Source: Lepidostoma basale | Taxonomy: Eukaryota > Arthropoda > Insecta > Trichoptera > Lepidostomatidae | NCBI GenBank assembly: GCA_022606425.2 | Contig: JAHDVF020000172.1 | Coordinates: 434,001-498,000, forward strand | DNA length: 64,000 nucleotides | Direction of reading: 5' to 3' | In this document: in pieces, positions 33,058 through 43,724 of the stretch | How the letters are laid out: every line of letters begins with the position of its first letter | Numbering within the stretch: the stretch's first letter is position 1 | The notes under the pieces: model-generated | Database searches by the model: none | What the model was told of the DNA's origin: nothing | The model's input: the letters and a program-made list of their open reading frames with translations, nothing else | Program-made: the position numbers and the translations under genes

Positions 33058-33560
33058 AGTCAAATAATATAGACCTAAAAATGAGAATACTCCTCATCAA
33101 GACCTATGTATGGAGTGTCTTGATGTACGGCTGCGAGACATGGTGCCTATCCGAAAGGGATAAGCGGAGACTAGAGGCTTTTGAGATGTGGTCCTATAGA
33201 AGACTCTTTGGAATTTCCTGGAGAGACCACATCACGAATGGGGAAGTTCTTCAAGGAATCGAAGGAGGAAGGCACCTGCTCAGGACCTTGTCCGTGAGGC
33301 GTGCAAGATGGATCGCAGGATGTAATACGTCAAGAAGGTCTCTTGCATGCCATAATGGAGGGTATGATCGAGGGGACAAACTCTAGGGGACGCCCACGCT
33401 GAGAGTACCTGGAGGACCTGTTGGTGGACGTACGCTGCTCATCATATGCAAGCCGCACAAGACAGGGAAAAATGAAAAAAAAAAAAAAAATGGAAGAGAA
33501 TAATGGAGGAAATTGCTGCAAACCAATCCCAGGATTGAAACCAGAGAAGAGAAGAAGACA
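33058..33560 (+). mobile_element. LINE family C copy
   Basis: Starts at CAAATAATATAGACCTAAAA, the same boundary as the copy at 2694. Reads MRILLIKTYVWSVLMYGCET, WCLSERDKRRLEAFEMWSYR, then the frame is lost at RRARWIAGCNTSRRS. The 3' part continues in other frames with EDLLVDVRCSSYA and ANQSQD, interrupted by an A-rich run at 33474-33491. Confidence 0.9.
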
Positions 33561-33597
33561 AGTTAAGACGATATCAACTTTAATATCGTCTCAGCTT

Positions 33598-34063
33598 GCC
33601 CAACTAACTAACTAACCATCACGGTAGGCAGAGAGGATGGATCGCCACATTGTTCTATCCTGGTATAATTCTCGCGCCTCTTCTACATTTACTCATCGTG
33701 ATATGCAAGCTCGTCGATTGTTCCTACTTCGAACATGGCCGCCTTTCAGTAATTGATTAATTTGGTCATGCCATGTTTTCCTTGGTCTTCCTTGACTTCT
33801 TTTTCCATTCACACTACTTGTATATATATTTTTAACCATTCTTCCCTCATCCATTCGTTCCATATGTCCAAACCATCTTAGGGACCCTTTCTTAATTTTA
33901 TTTATCACGCATTCATCCGCTTTACATTCCTTTCTTACTTCATCATTAGATATTCTATCATCCATTGTTTTTCCGCACGTTCTTCTTAGCGACCTCATTT
34001 CTACGGCATTTATCCTACTTTCATCCTTTTTCTGCCAACTCCAAGCTTAACTTCCATACACAA
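33598..34063 (-). mobile_element. LINE A1 copy, 3' end
   Basis: Minus strand: ESRINAVEMRSLRRTCGKTM, DDRISNDEVRKECKADECVI, NKIKKGSLRWFGHMERMDEG, RMVKNIYTSSVNGKRSQGRP, RKTWHDQINQLLKGGHVRSR, NNRRACISR. The GGGGAAACGG stretch before the stop is deleted. Tail AACTAACTAACTAACC. The 5' edge abuts a SINE1 fragment. Confidence 0.93.
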
Positions 34064-34168
34064 GACAAGGTGATACTCACACTGTCTTTGTCTGGTTTAA
34101 AATTCACGTGATAACAAATTGGCGATAGATTAGTTACCTATACCAGGTCGTGAGAATCAATATAATGA
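34064..34168 (+). mobile_element. SINE1 fragment
   Basis: GATACTCACACTGTCTTTGT, AAAATTCACGTGATAACAAA, CGTGAGAATCAATATAATG. The tRNA head is absent. It directly abuts the LINE A1 copy on its left. Confidence 0.8.
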
Positions 34169-35165
34169 CTTTATCCTTTACATCGATTTGTAATGACGTA
34201 AAGATCTTTTTAAATTATAACAAACAAAATAAATAATAATAACAGTTAATAATTCAGAAAAAATGAATTTTCCCAATATTTAATCTACGAGGGAAAATAT
34301 TAATGAAAGATCGGGAACCAATCATTTAGATTTCATATTTTCATGGATAAGATTTTTATTTTCGCTCCATTCGAGCACATTTTATCTTGTCCATTTCTAT
34401 ACGAAAAGGGATGGAATTTTCTATTCCACATTACCGTGAGCTCAATAAATTTTGATTGCAATAAGAAATACGCGAAATTCCCTATTCAATGGCCCCTTTC
34501 TTAAGCGATTCTTTTCCAAGAAGGGTGCCTCATGGGGTTGATTAAAACGGCCCTAATTTGAATATAAACTTGGTAGTACGCTCTCTCATCTCAAACACTA
34601 TGAATAAAAATAGAGTTTTTGCTATATATTGGTAAAAATTCACTATTATCGTTTTAAATAATTATGATGAACCTACGTATGAACAATATATGTATTTTTA
34701 CAAAGATATTTCAGATCACAATAAATTTGAATAGGATAGACAAAGAAGATTAACTATCGCACTCTTCTATCCTGACAGTCTCTATCCATAACATTCCCAC
34801 GGCGTTTCATGTACGCACGTATATTTTTGGTTCCTCAAATGGCCAATATTTGAAAGTTCAGCCAAGTTTATTAGGATCGTATTTTTTTTTTCATCTTCAA
34901 CTTTAGCTTTAGTTTTCAGTAACACACAACAAATCTCCACAATTCATTTTTTGTTTTAATATACTCGTTATCAAGTTGTATAAGCAGGATAGCGAAAAAC
35001 GATTTTCACGTTATATAGCATATTACATATAACATTTATGCACATTGCGTATTCTTGTAAAAAATATTTGATATTTAGACATTCATATTAGCCTACTAAA
35101 TATTATAAAATTAAGGGTGTATTTAAAAAAACTATAACATAGTCTAGGAATATAATCAATCTATA
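34169..35165. other. Unique stretch, no gene seen
   Basis: AT-rich. No repeat or convincing frame. Confidence 0.35.
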
Positions 35166-35975
35166 ATTTGCTATATGCAGACGATGCTGTTTTAATCGCT
35201 GACAGCATGGACGAACTACAAGTCCTAGTGTCAATGTACGAAGTATGCAATAAGTATAACATTGTGATGAACGTGTCAAAGTCTAAAATTATGGTATTTG
35301 AAAAGGAAGAATGTATGACGGATTGTGGCATAAGTGCGAACGGTGAGAAATCAGAGCAAGTTACCGAATTTGTTTATCTGGGAAGCATGTTTACAAGAGA
35401 TGGAAGAATGGAGAAAAATATCCGAATAAGTCATTACCGAAAAAAGAAATATAACGACTGAAGCAAATATGGCAGTGCACAATGAAGTTCTAGTCCCGAT
35501 CCTTATGTATGGAAGTAAAGCTTGGAGTTGGCAGAAGAAAGATGAAATCAGGATAAATGCCGTAGAAATGAAGTCACTAAAAAGAATGTGCGGAAAAATA
35601 ATATATGATAGAAAATCTTATGATGAAGTAATATAGGAATGTAAGGCAGATGAATGCGTGATAAATAAAAGCGTGATAAGAAAGGGTCACTAAGATGGTT
35701 TGGACATATGGAACGAATGGATGAGGGAATAATGCTTAAAATATATATGCAAGTAGTGTGAATGGGAAGAGAAGTCGAGGAAGGCCAAGGAAGACATGGC
35801 ACGACCAAATTAATCAATTACTGAAAGGCGGCCTTGTTCGAAGTAGGAACAATCGACGAGATTGCATGTCAGGATGTGTGAATGTAGATGCAAGAATTAT
35901 GCCAGGATAGAATAATCTGGCGATCCATCTTCTCTGCCTACCTTTGCGGGGAAACGGCGTGATGGTTAGTTAATT
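35166..35975 (+). mobile_element. LINE A1, longest copy, includes RT motif C
   Basis: Starts LLYADDAVLIADSMDELQVL: YADD is the reverse-transcriptase catalytic box. Continues NIVMNVSKSKIMVFEK, then VTEFVYLGSMFTRDGRMEKN, which are the next RT motifs. After a stop at ~35461 the tail continues in broken frames (KMAVHN.VLVPILMYGSKAW, RMCGKIIYDRKSYDE, GRPRKTWHDQINQLLKGGLV, SI.SAYLCGETA). It links the family A tails elsewhere in the window to a LINE reverse transcriptase. Confidence 0.93.
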
Positions 35976-36719
35976 ATTTATTCATTAGCAAACATTTTCA
36001 ACATATATAAATCAGGTAGTCTCTTAATATTTTTGTATATATTCTGTGTATAACCGTAGAATTAATGTACTAACACTGTTTTTAGTCCACTTTTATAATA
36101 GTTTATTTATTAAGTAGATTACAAACAGAGTTGTTAATGAAATTCCAAGGTTATAACAATGGAGTTCCACAGTGCTAACGCCTTTAAATTCAAAGTGTTC
36201 TGTGCATGAAGTCAACATTTTGTGAAATAATATAACTTGTAGTACGTAAGTAAGTTTGTGGACAAATGGGGAACACATTCTTCCACAAATACGCAAATAG
36301 GATACCTGTCCACATTGCGTTTTGTGGTTTGTGGTGTACTGAATTCACGTAGAGGTGACGCATTCCAATAGCATTTAGCAGCAGTACCAAGATAAGTAAA
36401 TTCAACTACAAAATATACACGAGTTTTAGAGGAATCTTAAGCGTTACCTAAGTTATCTTTGTGATATTAGGAATACGATGATGCTTTAATGTTTTAATTA
36501 AAAAAAGGAAAAAATATACATTCTTAATAATAATGTCAATTTTATAAATTATTGACATAAAATACAACGAAAATATACTAGTAATGAGTTAGTTCTTAAA
36601 ACATTTTAATTTTATTGCTATTTTTAATTCATAATAAAATAAATCATTTTTATCATAGTTCTGTGATTTCATTGTTTTGCATATATAATATTTTTAATTG
36701 AAATTTCATGGTAGAAGTT
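35976..36719. other. Unique stretch with an unassigned minus frame
   Basis: On the minus strand, TTTTGTAG| precedes a frame reading EFTYLGTAAKCYWNASPLRE then FSTPQTTKRNVD, with a donor-like ACAG|GTATCC near 36308. The frame has Cys-rich, protein-like composition. Its phases do not fit the candidate gene model, and no family was recognised. Confidence 0.25.
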
Positions 36720-36823
36720 CATTTAAATAATGAAAACAAAATAATTTTGAAACAAAATTTCTTTATTATTATATATTTTGTGTGCTTCTATTTGTGTTTA
36801 TTGTCAACCGGTTTCGGCAGCCC
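36720..36823 (-). repeat. H1/H8-type repeat, cut by mariner
   Basis: Minus strand: GGGCTGCCGAAACCGGTTGA CAAT.., then the AAATGAACTTCTACCATGAA tail at about 36700-36725. It ends exactly where the mariner left terminal repeat core begins. Confidence 0.6.
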
Positions 36824-38139
36824 ATGTTCAAAAAGTATCGTGAATTTTATATTTTTTCAAAAAGTATTTATTTATTCATGAATATCTATTTTGTCCCCTT
36901 CAAAGTAATTCCCCTCAGATATAATACATTTATGCCAACGTTTTTTCCAATCCTCGAAGCACTTAAAAAAATCATTTTTTGTGATCTTGTTCAGCTCCTC
37001 CTTCGATGCCGTCTTTATCTCCTCAATCGTGGCGTAGCGTCGTCCTTTCATGGGCCTCTTCAGTTTTGGAAACAGGAAAAAGTCACAGGGGGCCAGGTCT
37101 GGGGAATACGGTGGCTGCGGCACCATTACTGTGTTGTTTTTGGCCAAATATTCGCGCACAAGCAACGATGTGTGAGCAGGGGCGTTATCATGGTGCAAAA
37201 GCCAGTTTTTGTTCTTCCACAAATCCGGGCGTTTCTGGCGGATTGCTTCGCGCAAATTGCGCATAACTTGCAGGTAATATTCTTATTGACCGTACTACCC
37301 TGTGGCAAGAACTCATGATGCACCACGCCCCTGCAATCGAAGAAAACTGTGAGCAAAACCTTCACGTTCGACCGAACTTGGCGCGCTTTTTTTGGTCTTG
37401 GCTCATGCGGCAGCTTCCATTGGGATGATTGAGCTTTGGTTTCCACGTCATAACCATTAACCCATGATTCGTCACCAGTTATGACCCTCTGGAGCACATT
37501 TGGGTCGTCACGGACCGAGTCCAACATCTCCTGAGCAATGTTAACGCGATGCTGTTTTGGGTCGAAATTGAGCAATTTTGGCACGAATTTCGCGGCGACC
37601 CGACTCATGCCCAAATCATTGGTTAAAATCGAATGGCACGAGCCAATCGATATGTTTAGGTCCTCAGCAACTTCTCTAACGGTGATTCGACGATTGGCTA
37701 ATACTATTTTCTTCACTTTATCAATGTTTTCGTCTGTTGTTGACGTGCTCAGGCGTCCGGCACGCTCTTCGTCGTTCATATCTTCTCGGCCCTCTGAGAA
37801 CATTTTGTACCACCGATAAACGTTGCTTTGGTCCAAGGTAGCTTCACCATATGCCACAGTCAACATTTGAAATGCGTCCGCGCACTTTATTTTGTTTTTC
37901 ACACAAAATTTGATACAGATTTTTTGATCCATTTTTTGGAATAGGCAAAAATCGAAGACGAGCCAAAACACATCCAAGCAAAACAGCTGTCAAAAATTAA
38001 CTAAACATTCAAAATGGCCGACCTTGTCAGCATAAGTAAGGGACATGAGTACCAACATAACGCTACAAAAAAATCAAAAATCAAATATACGTAGCCAGCG
38101 GAAATTCAAAATTCGCGATACTTTTTGAACAGACCTCGT
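36824..38139 (-). mobile_element. mariner element, nearly complete
   Basis: The right end (minus-strand start) has TATACGAGGTCTGTTCAAAA then AGTATCGCGAATTTT. The left end has TGTTCAAAAAGTATCG TGAATTTT but lacks the outer ~10 bp (ACGAGGTC). The right flank keeps a TA. It encodes a mariner transposase in minus orientation. It sits between an H1/H8-type repeat (left) and a repeat F copy (right). Confidence 0.93.
36872..37932 (-). pseudogene. mariner transposase, one frameshift
   Basis: Start MDQKICIKFCVKNKIKCADA, total 353 codons plus stop if the shift is bridged, a normal mariner length. Two helix-turn-helix regions (about residues 1-110) are followed by KFVPKLL (the WVPHEL-type position) and the catalytic triad: D in TGDESW (residue 154), D in HHDNAPAH, D in YSPDLAPCD. 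The last two are 34 residues apart, the mariner D34D signature. It ends IDIHE stop. The only lesion found is a missing base at about 37281-37286 in GTCAATAAGAATATTACC, after FLPQG. The ATG at 37932 fits homologues better than the upstream ATG at 37977. Confidence 0.95.
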
Positions 38140-38390
38140 ATATGCTTCATCGGTTGTAAGAACTGGCCGTAAGAAGGGCGGAATGGGAAATGTTGTTAAC
38201 ATAAAGCGATCGCTTAACCCAACCAATGACAGGTAATAAGTCCTGTAAGCGCCTCGACCACCATATTCTGTTTCCAAAACACAATTAACATCTTCGTATC
38301 TATTGAGATAAAATTAATCCTTATAAAAAAAATAAGTTACCCGCAATGGGTAAAATCTAGTATTTGTCTACAAGTATTTGTAAACATTCA
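38140..38390 (-). repeat. Repeat F copy, interrupted by mariner
   Basis: Minus strand: TACCCATTGCGGGTAAC, ATTTTATCTCAATAGATACG, ACAGAATATGGTGG, ACCTGTCATTGGTTGGGTTA, ACATTTCCCATTCCGCCCTT. It ends at the mariner right terminus. Confidence 0.75.
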
Positions 38391-38440
38391 AAATGTTTTT
38401 ATTTAAAGGTTGATTCAGTTTGTATTTGATACATTCGACA

Positions 38441-38815
38441 AACAAACAAACAAACAAAACCATCACGCCGTTTCCCCGCAGGGGTAGGCAGAGAGAATGG
38501 ACCGCCACACTACTCTATCCTGGCACACCTCTCTAGCTTCCTCCATATTCATACATCGAGTCATACACGCACGTCAATTCTTCCGGCTTCTGACATGACC
38601 AACTTTTAATATCTGATTAATTTGGTCATGCCATGTTTTCCTCGGTCTACCTCGACTCCTTACTCCATTTACATTGTTAACGTATACTTTTTTAACCATT
38701 CTTTCTTCACCCATGCGCTCCATATGTCCGAACCAACGAAGCGAACCTTTCATAATACCTTCTTTCGCTCTACACTCCTTCCTAATATCAGCATTTGAGA
38801 TTCTATACATTCGAA
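38441..38815 (-). mobile_element. LINE A3 copy
   Basis: ACAAACAAACAAACAAAACC tail, that is (GTTT)n on the coding strand. Encodes RISNADIRKECRAKEGIMKG, SLRWFGHMERMGEERMVKKV, YVNNVNGVRSRGRPRKTWHD, QINQILKVGHVRSRKN, and SILSAYPCGETA near 38470. A short duplicated block (TACATTCGAATTAACAAAT) follows at 38806-38856. Confidence 0.92.
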
Positions 38816-38929
38816 TTAACAAATAAAATCTGATACATTCGAATTAACAAATAAAACAAAGTATCACGGAGTTAGGATGTATCATGGAGTTAGCCAAGTT
38901 TATTGTGCTCGGTTCGCTGAAAGGCGTAT

Positions 38930-39110
38930 GGAAACGTTCTAATTTGCGACGGGTTTAGTCTGCGCGCGTCGCCCACCGCAAATGGCGCGAAATTTGCGCG
39001 GCAAACTTCCCGCGCTAATGGGGAGCGGGAAAAAACTTTTCGCGTTACGTACACTTGTTCGCTCCCGGCGAAAGGGGCCGTCAAATTGAAATAGCAGATT
39101 TCAAAAAGGG
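38930..39110. promoter_or_regulatory. CpG-rich block with E2F-like sites
   Basis: Contains ATGGCGCGAAATTTGCGCGG, CTTCCCGCGC, GAGCGGGAAAAA and TTTTCGCGTTACG, giving four matches or near matches to TTTSSCGC/GCGGGAAA sites within about 80 bp. It is strongly CpG-rich in an AT-rich setting. A 65-codon minus frame here looks incidental. It could be a regulatory element or an exon. Confidence 0.35.
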
Positions 39111-39804
39111 CGCGGATTAGGGAGTGTGTTTTTGAAATGAATGTTCTCAGCGCAAAGCTTGAAGGGTGAACTTAAGTCCCGTAGGTAGGCGCCGAAGGTC
39201 TTATTTTGGTTCCAGACTAAAGTGTTTGCTTATGTAAAGATATGGAGACATTTGAATAAAAGGTATAGAATTTAGTTTTTGCATTAAAGCTTAAAGCACC
39301 GTATTTTTTAATGCTATTTAAACAAAATTATTCCCGTAATTAAATGTGTAAATATCCTTTAATGCTCTTAATAAATAACACACGTTTTATGTCTTGAAAG
39401 TTTTAAGTGTGAGTAAATAAAGAGAGAGCGTTTGTACAAAGTAGGCAACAGTAGTGTGTTTTATAGCTTTCCTTTTGGCCTTTGACGTAGTTTTTTTTCT
39501 ACGTTGGAAGATCTTTTATACCTTTCAATTTGTTATTTATTGGCACTTATAGAAAGTGTTAAAAGCGTATTCGATCTAGGTTTATATTATACTATTTCAT
39601 ATATTTTACGGTGTTTCTTTACGACGATTTCAGTTCATATGTAATCTAAGAACAGATTTAGTGTAGAACGAATGAAATATAAACAAAATTATGTATATTT
39701 TTATTATCATATATTATAAAAGACAATTCAGCAGTCAAAGTCATTGCATTCAAAGTTTTCAAATAAATTATAATTGAATAATAAATAATAAAACGAAGTT
39801 TATT
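39111..39804. other. Unique stretch, no gene seen
   Basis: AT-rich apart from 39170-39220. Confidence 0.35.
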
Positions 39805-40005
39805 TATGGATTAATTTTATCTCAATAGAGACGAAGATGCAAACTGGAAACTGAATATGGTAATCTAAGTGTTTACAGGACTTATGACCTGTCATTGGTT
39901 GGGTTAAGCGCACGCTTTATGTAATTACAACATTCCCCATTCCACCTTATTTATGACCACCATGTCTGACAAATTTTTGGAAATTGTGCATATGTTAATA
40001 TGAAG
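39805..40005 (+). repeat. Repeat F copy
   Basis: AATTTTATCTCAATAGAGAC, GAAGATGCAAACTGGAAACT, GACCTGTCATTGGTTGGGTT, AACATTCCCCATTCCACCTT, ATGTCTGACAAATTTTTGGA. It is followed by an H1/H8-type tail (AATGAACTTCCATCATGAG) at 40085-40110. Confidence 0.75.
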
Positions 40006-40139
40006 TTTATTTATCACTGGTCGACCAACCTGTCAAAACCAATCACTAAAAAAAACAAAAGTGGTAGTAGTATTTATTATTTTAAATGAACTTCCATCAT
40101 GAGATTCCAGTAAAATCAAAAGAAATTTACTATTGAAAT

Positions 40140-41655
40140 AAATTTTATAAACTTTTTTTTATCGTGGTTTTTAATAAACAAGTTTTTAATTTATTATGAG
40201 TACTTATATTATGGATATTTGGTAAGCAAATTATTTTTTACATCTTACTTATTAAGTTATCCTCTGTGTAGAATCATTTTTGATATCCAGCAAAAATTTT
40301 CTTGTCGGTGCAGTTTTCAATGTCATTGTATAAATGTTCCCTTCTGACATTATCCTCTTACAGAAAAGTTTGACCATCCCATTATTTGTTGGAAAAGGTT
40401 TTTTCAAATCTTTTAAATTTCTCCTAAAGCTTTCTCTACGAAGTAATTGCGAAAAACTGAAAAATGCGACCAGTAGTAAAACTGTCTCTATGACTTTTTT
40501 GTTTACTAGCTGCATAATTAATTAATACGAAATAATTTATGGGAATGACATATTTCAACTTTCTAAGCCGTTGTCTAATGACATTTTCAAAAGTATTAAT
40601 TATTAAAAAATAAATTATCAGCTTAATTCTTTTAAATGTTCTACATTTCTTCCCTGTTTGCAGTTTTCTTGATTATTATTAAGATAAAGGAAACATTTTT
40701 TTTATTAAACTTCGGTCAAAACACAGCTTTATATATAATCGTTCACAATATGTAGTCACAAGGAACAAAAAAGTTAGATTTTTTATTAAAAATATATATC
40801 ATATTTAAAAAATATTTATTAATTTTTATGTAATGTATTTTAAATAACCGATGTCTCTAGATGTGAATATTAAAAAAATGTTTTTTTAAACATACTCAAA
40901 AACAAATTTGCAGCAAAAAACGGTGTTAATATTATATAAAAAAACAATTTCAATAAGCTTTTTTAGAATAAGACACAAATTAAATATTTGTATACTACAA
41001 AAGCTTTTTTCTCATTCTTCTTCTGAAGAAAAGAGATATAACAAAGGCTAGATTATATGATAGAAAAATCCTTTATATATTTTTTTTGTGGTGCCTGTTA
41101 ACAGGATCTGTTATTGTTTGAACCAATGAAATGAATATCTCGCAATAAATTTTTTAGTGTGTTATTTGAAGAGTCACGAAATATAATATTTTAGTGCCGT
41201 ATTCGAAAAAGGCTTTAAAACCTCTTTTAATTTATCGTATTATGAATGGACGAAAAGTAAAACAACTATCAAGCCTTAAGATTGCCGGCAATCGACGAAA
41301 CCCAAAACGGGCACTTTAATTACTGACTATAAAAGAAGCAATGAAAACATAATGGGAGCAATGTATTCTGCTACTACAAGAAAATGTTTAATTCGTTACT
41401 TAACTAGAAGGGAAGCAATATAAAGCAACATTAAGTAGGGATGCTGGCAGGGTAACGATTCAATCATTTTGTTTCTTATGTACGAAGGTGGTATCGTACC
41501 TTAATTCAGTGAGGCTCGAAGCGGTGATACGAATACCTAAATTATGAACAAACCACTATGTTGTTTATGAAAATAATATTCATATTTATAATTTATAAAA
41601 AATCTTAATTTTATAAATAAATATAAAAAAAACATAAATAATACTACAAAGTATC
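40140..41655. other. AT-rich DNA with one H5 piece
   Basis: An H5-like motif is at 40538-40590 (GGGAATGACATATTTCAACT). Otherwise nothing was recognised. Confidence 0.4.
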
Positions 41656-41659
41656 ATTC

Positions 41660-41785
41660 TTATTTTTTCGGTGTCATGTCAGATACCCCAAAGTTGGCGA
41701 TCACTGCAGAAAAGGCATCTCTATCAGAAACCTTCTGGGTGGCAGTCAATGCATCTACCACTCGGCCACGAAGGTCGTCAAGGTC
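41660..41785 (-). mobile_element. Chimeric family E tail fused to SINE1 head
   Basis: GTGTCATGTCAGATACCCCA and GTTGGCGATCACTGCAGAAA belong to family E. From about 41735 the sequence becomes GGGTGGCAGTCAATGC and ACCACTCGGCCACGAAGGTC, the SINE1 head read backwards. The body of each element is missing. Confidence 0.65.
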
Positions 41786-42279
41786 GTATGTTTTTCTTAA
41801 TATTCAATACTATCAAAAGGGGTGAGGAATGTGCATTTACGTGTGGTGTTGTTAAACATTCACAACCGGTGCCCTTGGAAACGATATACAGTCGGCTAAA
41901 CGTTCCACCACAATAGATAGATAACGAGCTATAATACTATGTACTCGTAAAATACAAGTTATCCATTGACATGAAGAAGAAAAACAAATACTGTCAACGT
42001 TTAAATTATTTTTTTAAATATCTATACTTATGGAATACAAAATATGTTTTTTTTTTTCAATTTCATTGTTTCCTTAAATGTTTAGATTCAAGAATATAAT
42101 ATAAAAATATATTAAGTATGATTTAAAATATTCGTGTATTTTAATATTATTCTGCCATGACAACCAATTTTTATTTTAAGTCTTCCCTCAAGGAGAGAGA
42201 AGTGCGAAAGAAAAATAAACAATTACCTCTCTGAAATGTTTAAATTTCACATATTTCTTTTTTTAATACGAATGAAAAC

Positions 42280-42620
42280 GTCTGCTTTCTAGAGGTTTTA
42301 TTATACAGTTCATTTTTTTGGCCAAAAGACTATGATACTTCAACATTATTAAAGGTTAAATTATAAAACCCTGTTTATGGTATCTCTATGGTTTCGTCAA
42401 CCATTGTTGACATCATTTGGTGTTAAATTATTGTAACAATCATAAAAAGCGTTTTATAATTTAACAGTTAACAAGTATTATTATTTTACAAGCAAATGAT
42501 ATGTTTCGCTTGTCTAAGGCATTATCTAATGTTGTTGTTCGTATTAATTACTTAATATAGAGTTTTACATCATTGTTAAAGAAAAAATAAATTATTCTTT
42601 TGTAATACTTATTTTAGATT
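42280..42620 (-). repeat. H5 repeat with nested H4
   Basis: H5 ends are seen at 42285-42320 (AACGTCTGCTTTCTAGAGGT) and 42495-42620 (AATGATATGTTTCGCTTGTC). Between them lies a minus-strand H4 copy (AAAAGACTATGATACTT, GGTTTCGTCAACCATTGTTG, ACATCATTTGGTGTT). Confidence 0.6.
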
Positions 42621-42785
42621 GAACAGATATAGTTAAAAAAAACATTTTGTTGATTTACATCTACGAGTATGATATGTTTGCCTTTATTCTTGATTTGTGG
42701 ATTTGTGGATTGGGTGACTAAATAAACTAGTTTATTTTGTAACCATGACGAATTTCCAGCGACAGTGAAATCGGTTGATTTAAGC

Positions 42786-43113
42786 CATAGGTTTCCAATT
42801 TTTTCTGGGCCACCGCCCCCTTTACAAGAAAAATAAACGTTTAACGCCCCCTCCCATAAAGATTATTCCAAATATTTAGAAACACATAGTTTAATTTAGA
42901 AATATTATTAAAACTTTTATGTATCTTAAAATGACATATGGTAGAATACCGAACGAAGAAAATGAAGAAATGATTAGCATGTTCATTTTTGGTCTTTTTA
43001 GGTTATATTTTTTTATCTGCCCACGCTCTCTATTTTTTCTGGGTCTTCTACTGCCCCCCTGAAAGTCTCAAACGCCCACAACGGGGCGTTATCGCCCACT
43101 TTGAGAACCTAGG
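42786..43113. mobile_element. hAT-like short non-autonomous element
   Basis: Termini CATAGGTTTCCAATTTTTTC and, on the minus strand, CCTAGGTTCTCAAAGTGGGC. These resemble the CA.GGTTCTCAAA.TGGG ends of many hAT elements. The inner ends share GGGC.AC.GCCCC. Flanking 8-mers ATTTAAGC and GTTTAAAG agree only partly. No transposase is inside. Confidence 0.5.
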
Positions 43114-43388
43114 GTTTAAAGAAATAAAAAATGTTTAAATTATTTTTAATAATGTCACACCACAAATTAAGTATCTCATACGAAAGTATATAAAAAAATA
43201 AGTTTGAATATTTTTTCGTTAGAACCGTTTTTATTTCTTCCATGGGCCTACAGCCCTTGTCGAGCCTGGCCTCTAGTAGTCCTCGCCTTCAACTTCTATG
43301 CTCCGACCTTCCAACTTGAAACTCACAGCTATTTTAACTTCATTTAAGCCTGATAAAAGGAACAGAATCTCATTTAATTTAGAATTGG

Positions 43389-43595
43389 TTAAGATGTGAA
43401 AATTTCAAAGTTGTTACATACGATCACAATAAATGATTTGTGCTTCCATTCCCTAGCGGTCAAAGTGTATTTGATCCTATTGTGAATAGTTAGCAGACGC
43501 TTCAGGTGCCTTATCTCGAGTGGGTCTTTGTCTTCCGTCGCAAGTGTGTTCGTGTTCATCTCAGATGCCTGGACCGCTAGCGCCGCCTCGGATCA
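43389..43595 (-). other. Unassigned protein-like frame in a GC-rich block
   Basis: Minus-strand ATG at 43559, 56 codons: MNTNTLATEDKDPLEIRHLK, RLLTIHNRIKYTLTAREWKH. The same frame continues upstream after a TGA at 43595-43593 with SEAALAVQASE. The surrounding 43230-43720 is GC-richer. No family was recognised. It could be a retroelement remnant. Confidence 0.25.
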
Positions 43596-43724
43596 TACGG
43601 GCAACCCTTCTGAGATAGAGGCGGCGATAACCTGCGTCACAATTACATTGTACTCAATATAAGGGTGGCTCCCGCCACGTGGACAGAATTATCTCGGCTT
43701 CGTGAAAGTGGCTGTGTTTAATTG

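Noticed and set aside
36782..37318. 178-codon plus-strand open frame
   Set aside because: It is the antisense shadow of the mariner transposase.
37538..37819. 93-codon plus-strand open frame
   Set aside because: Also antisense to the mariner transposase.
42940..42975. Another LINE A scrap (TATGGTAGAATACCGAACGA)
   Set aside because: Only ~20 bp match, and it lies inside the hAT-like element.
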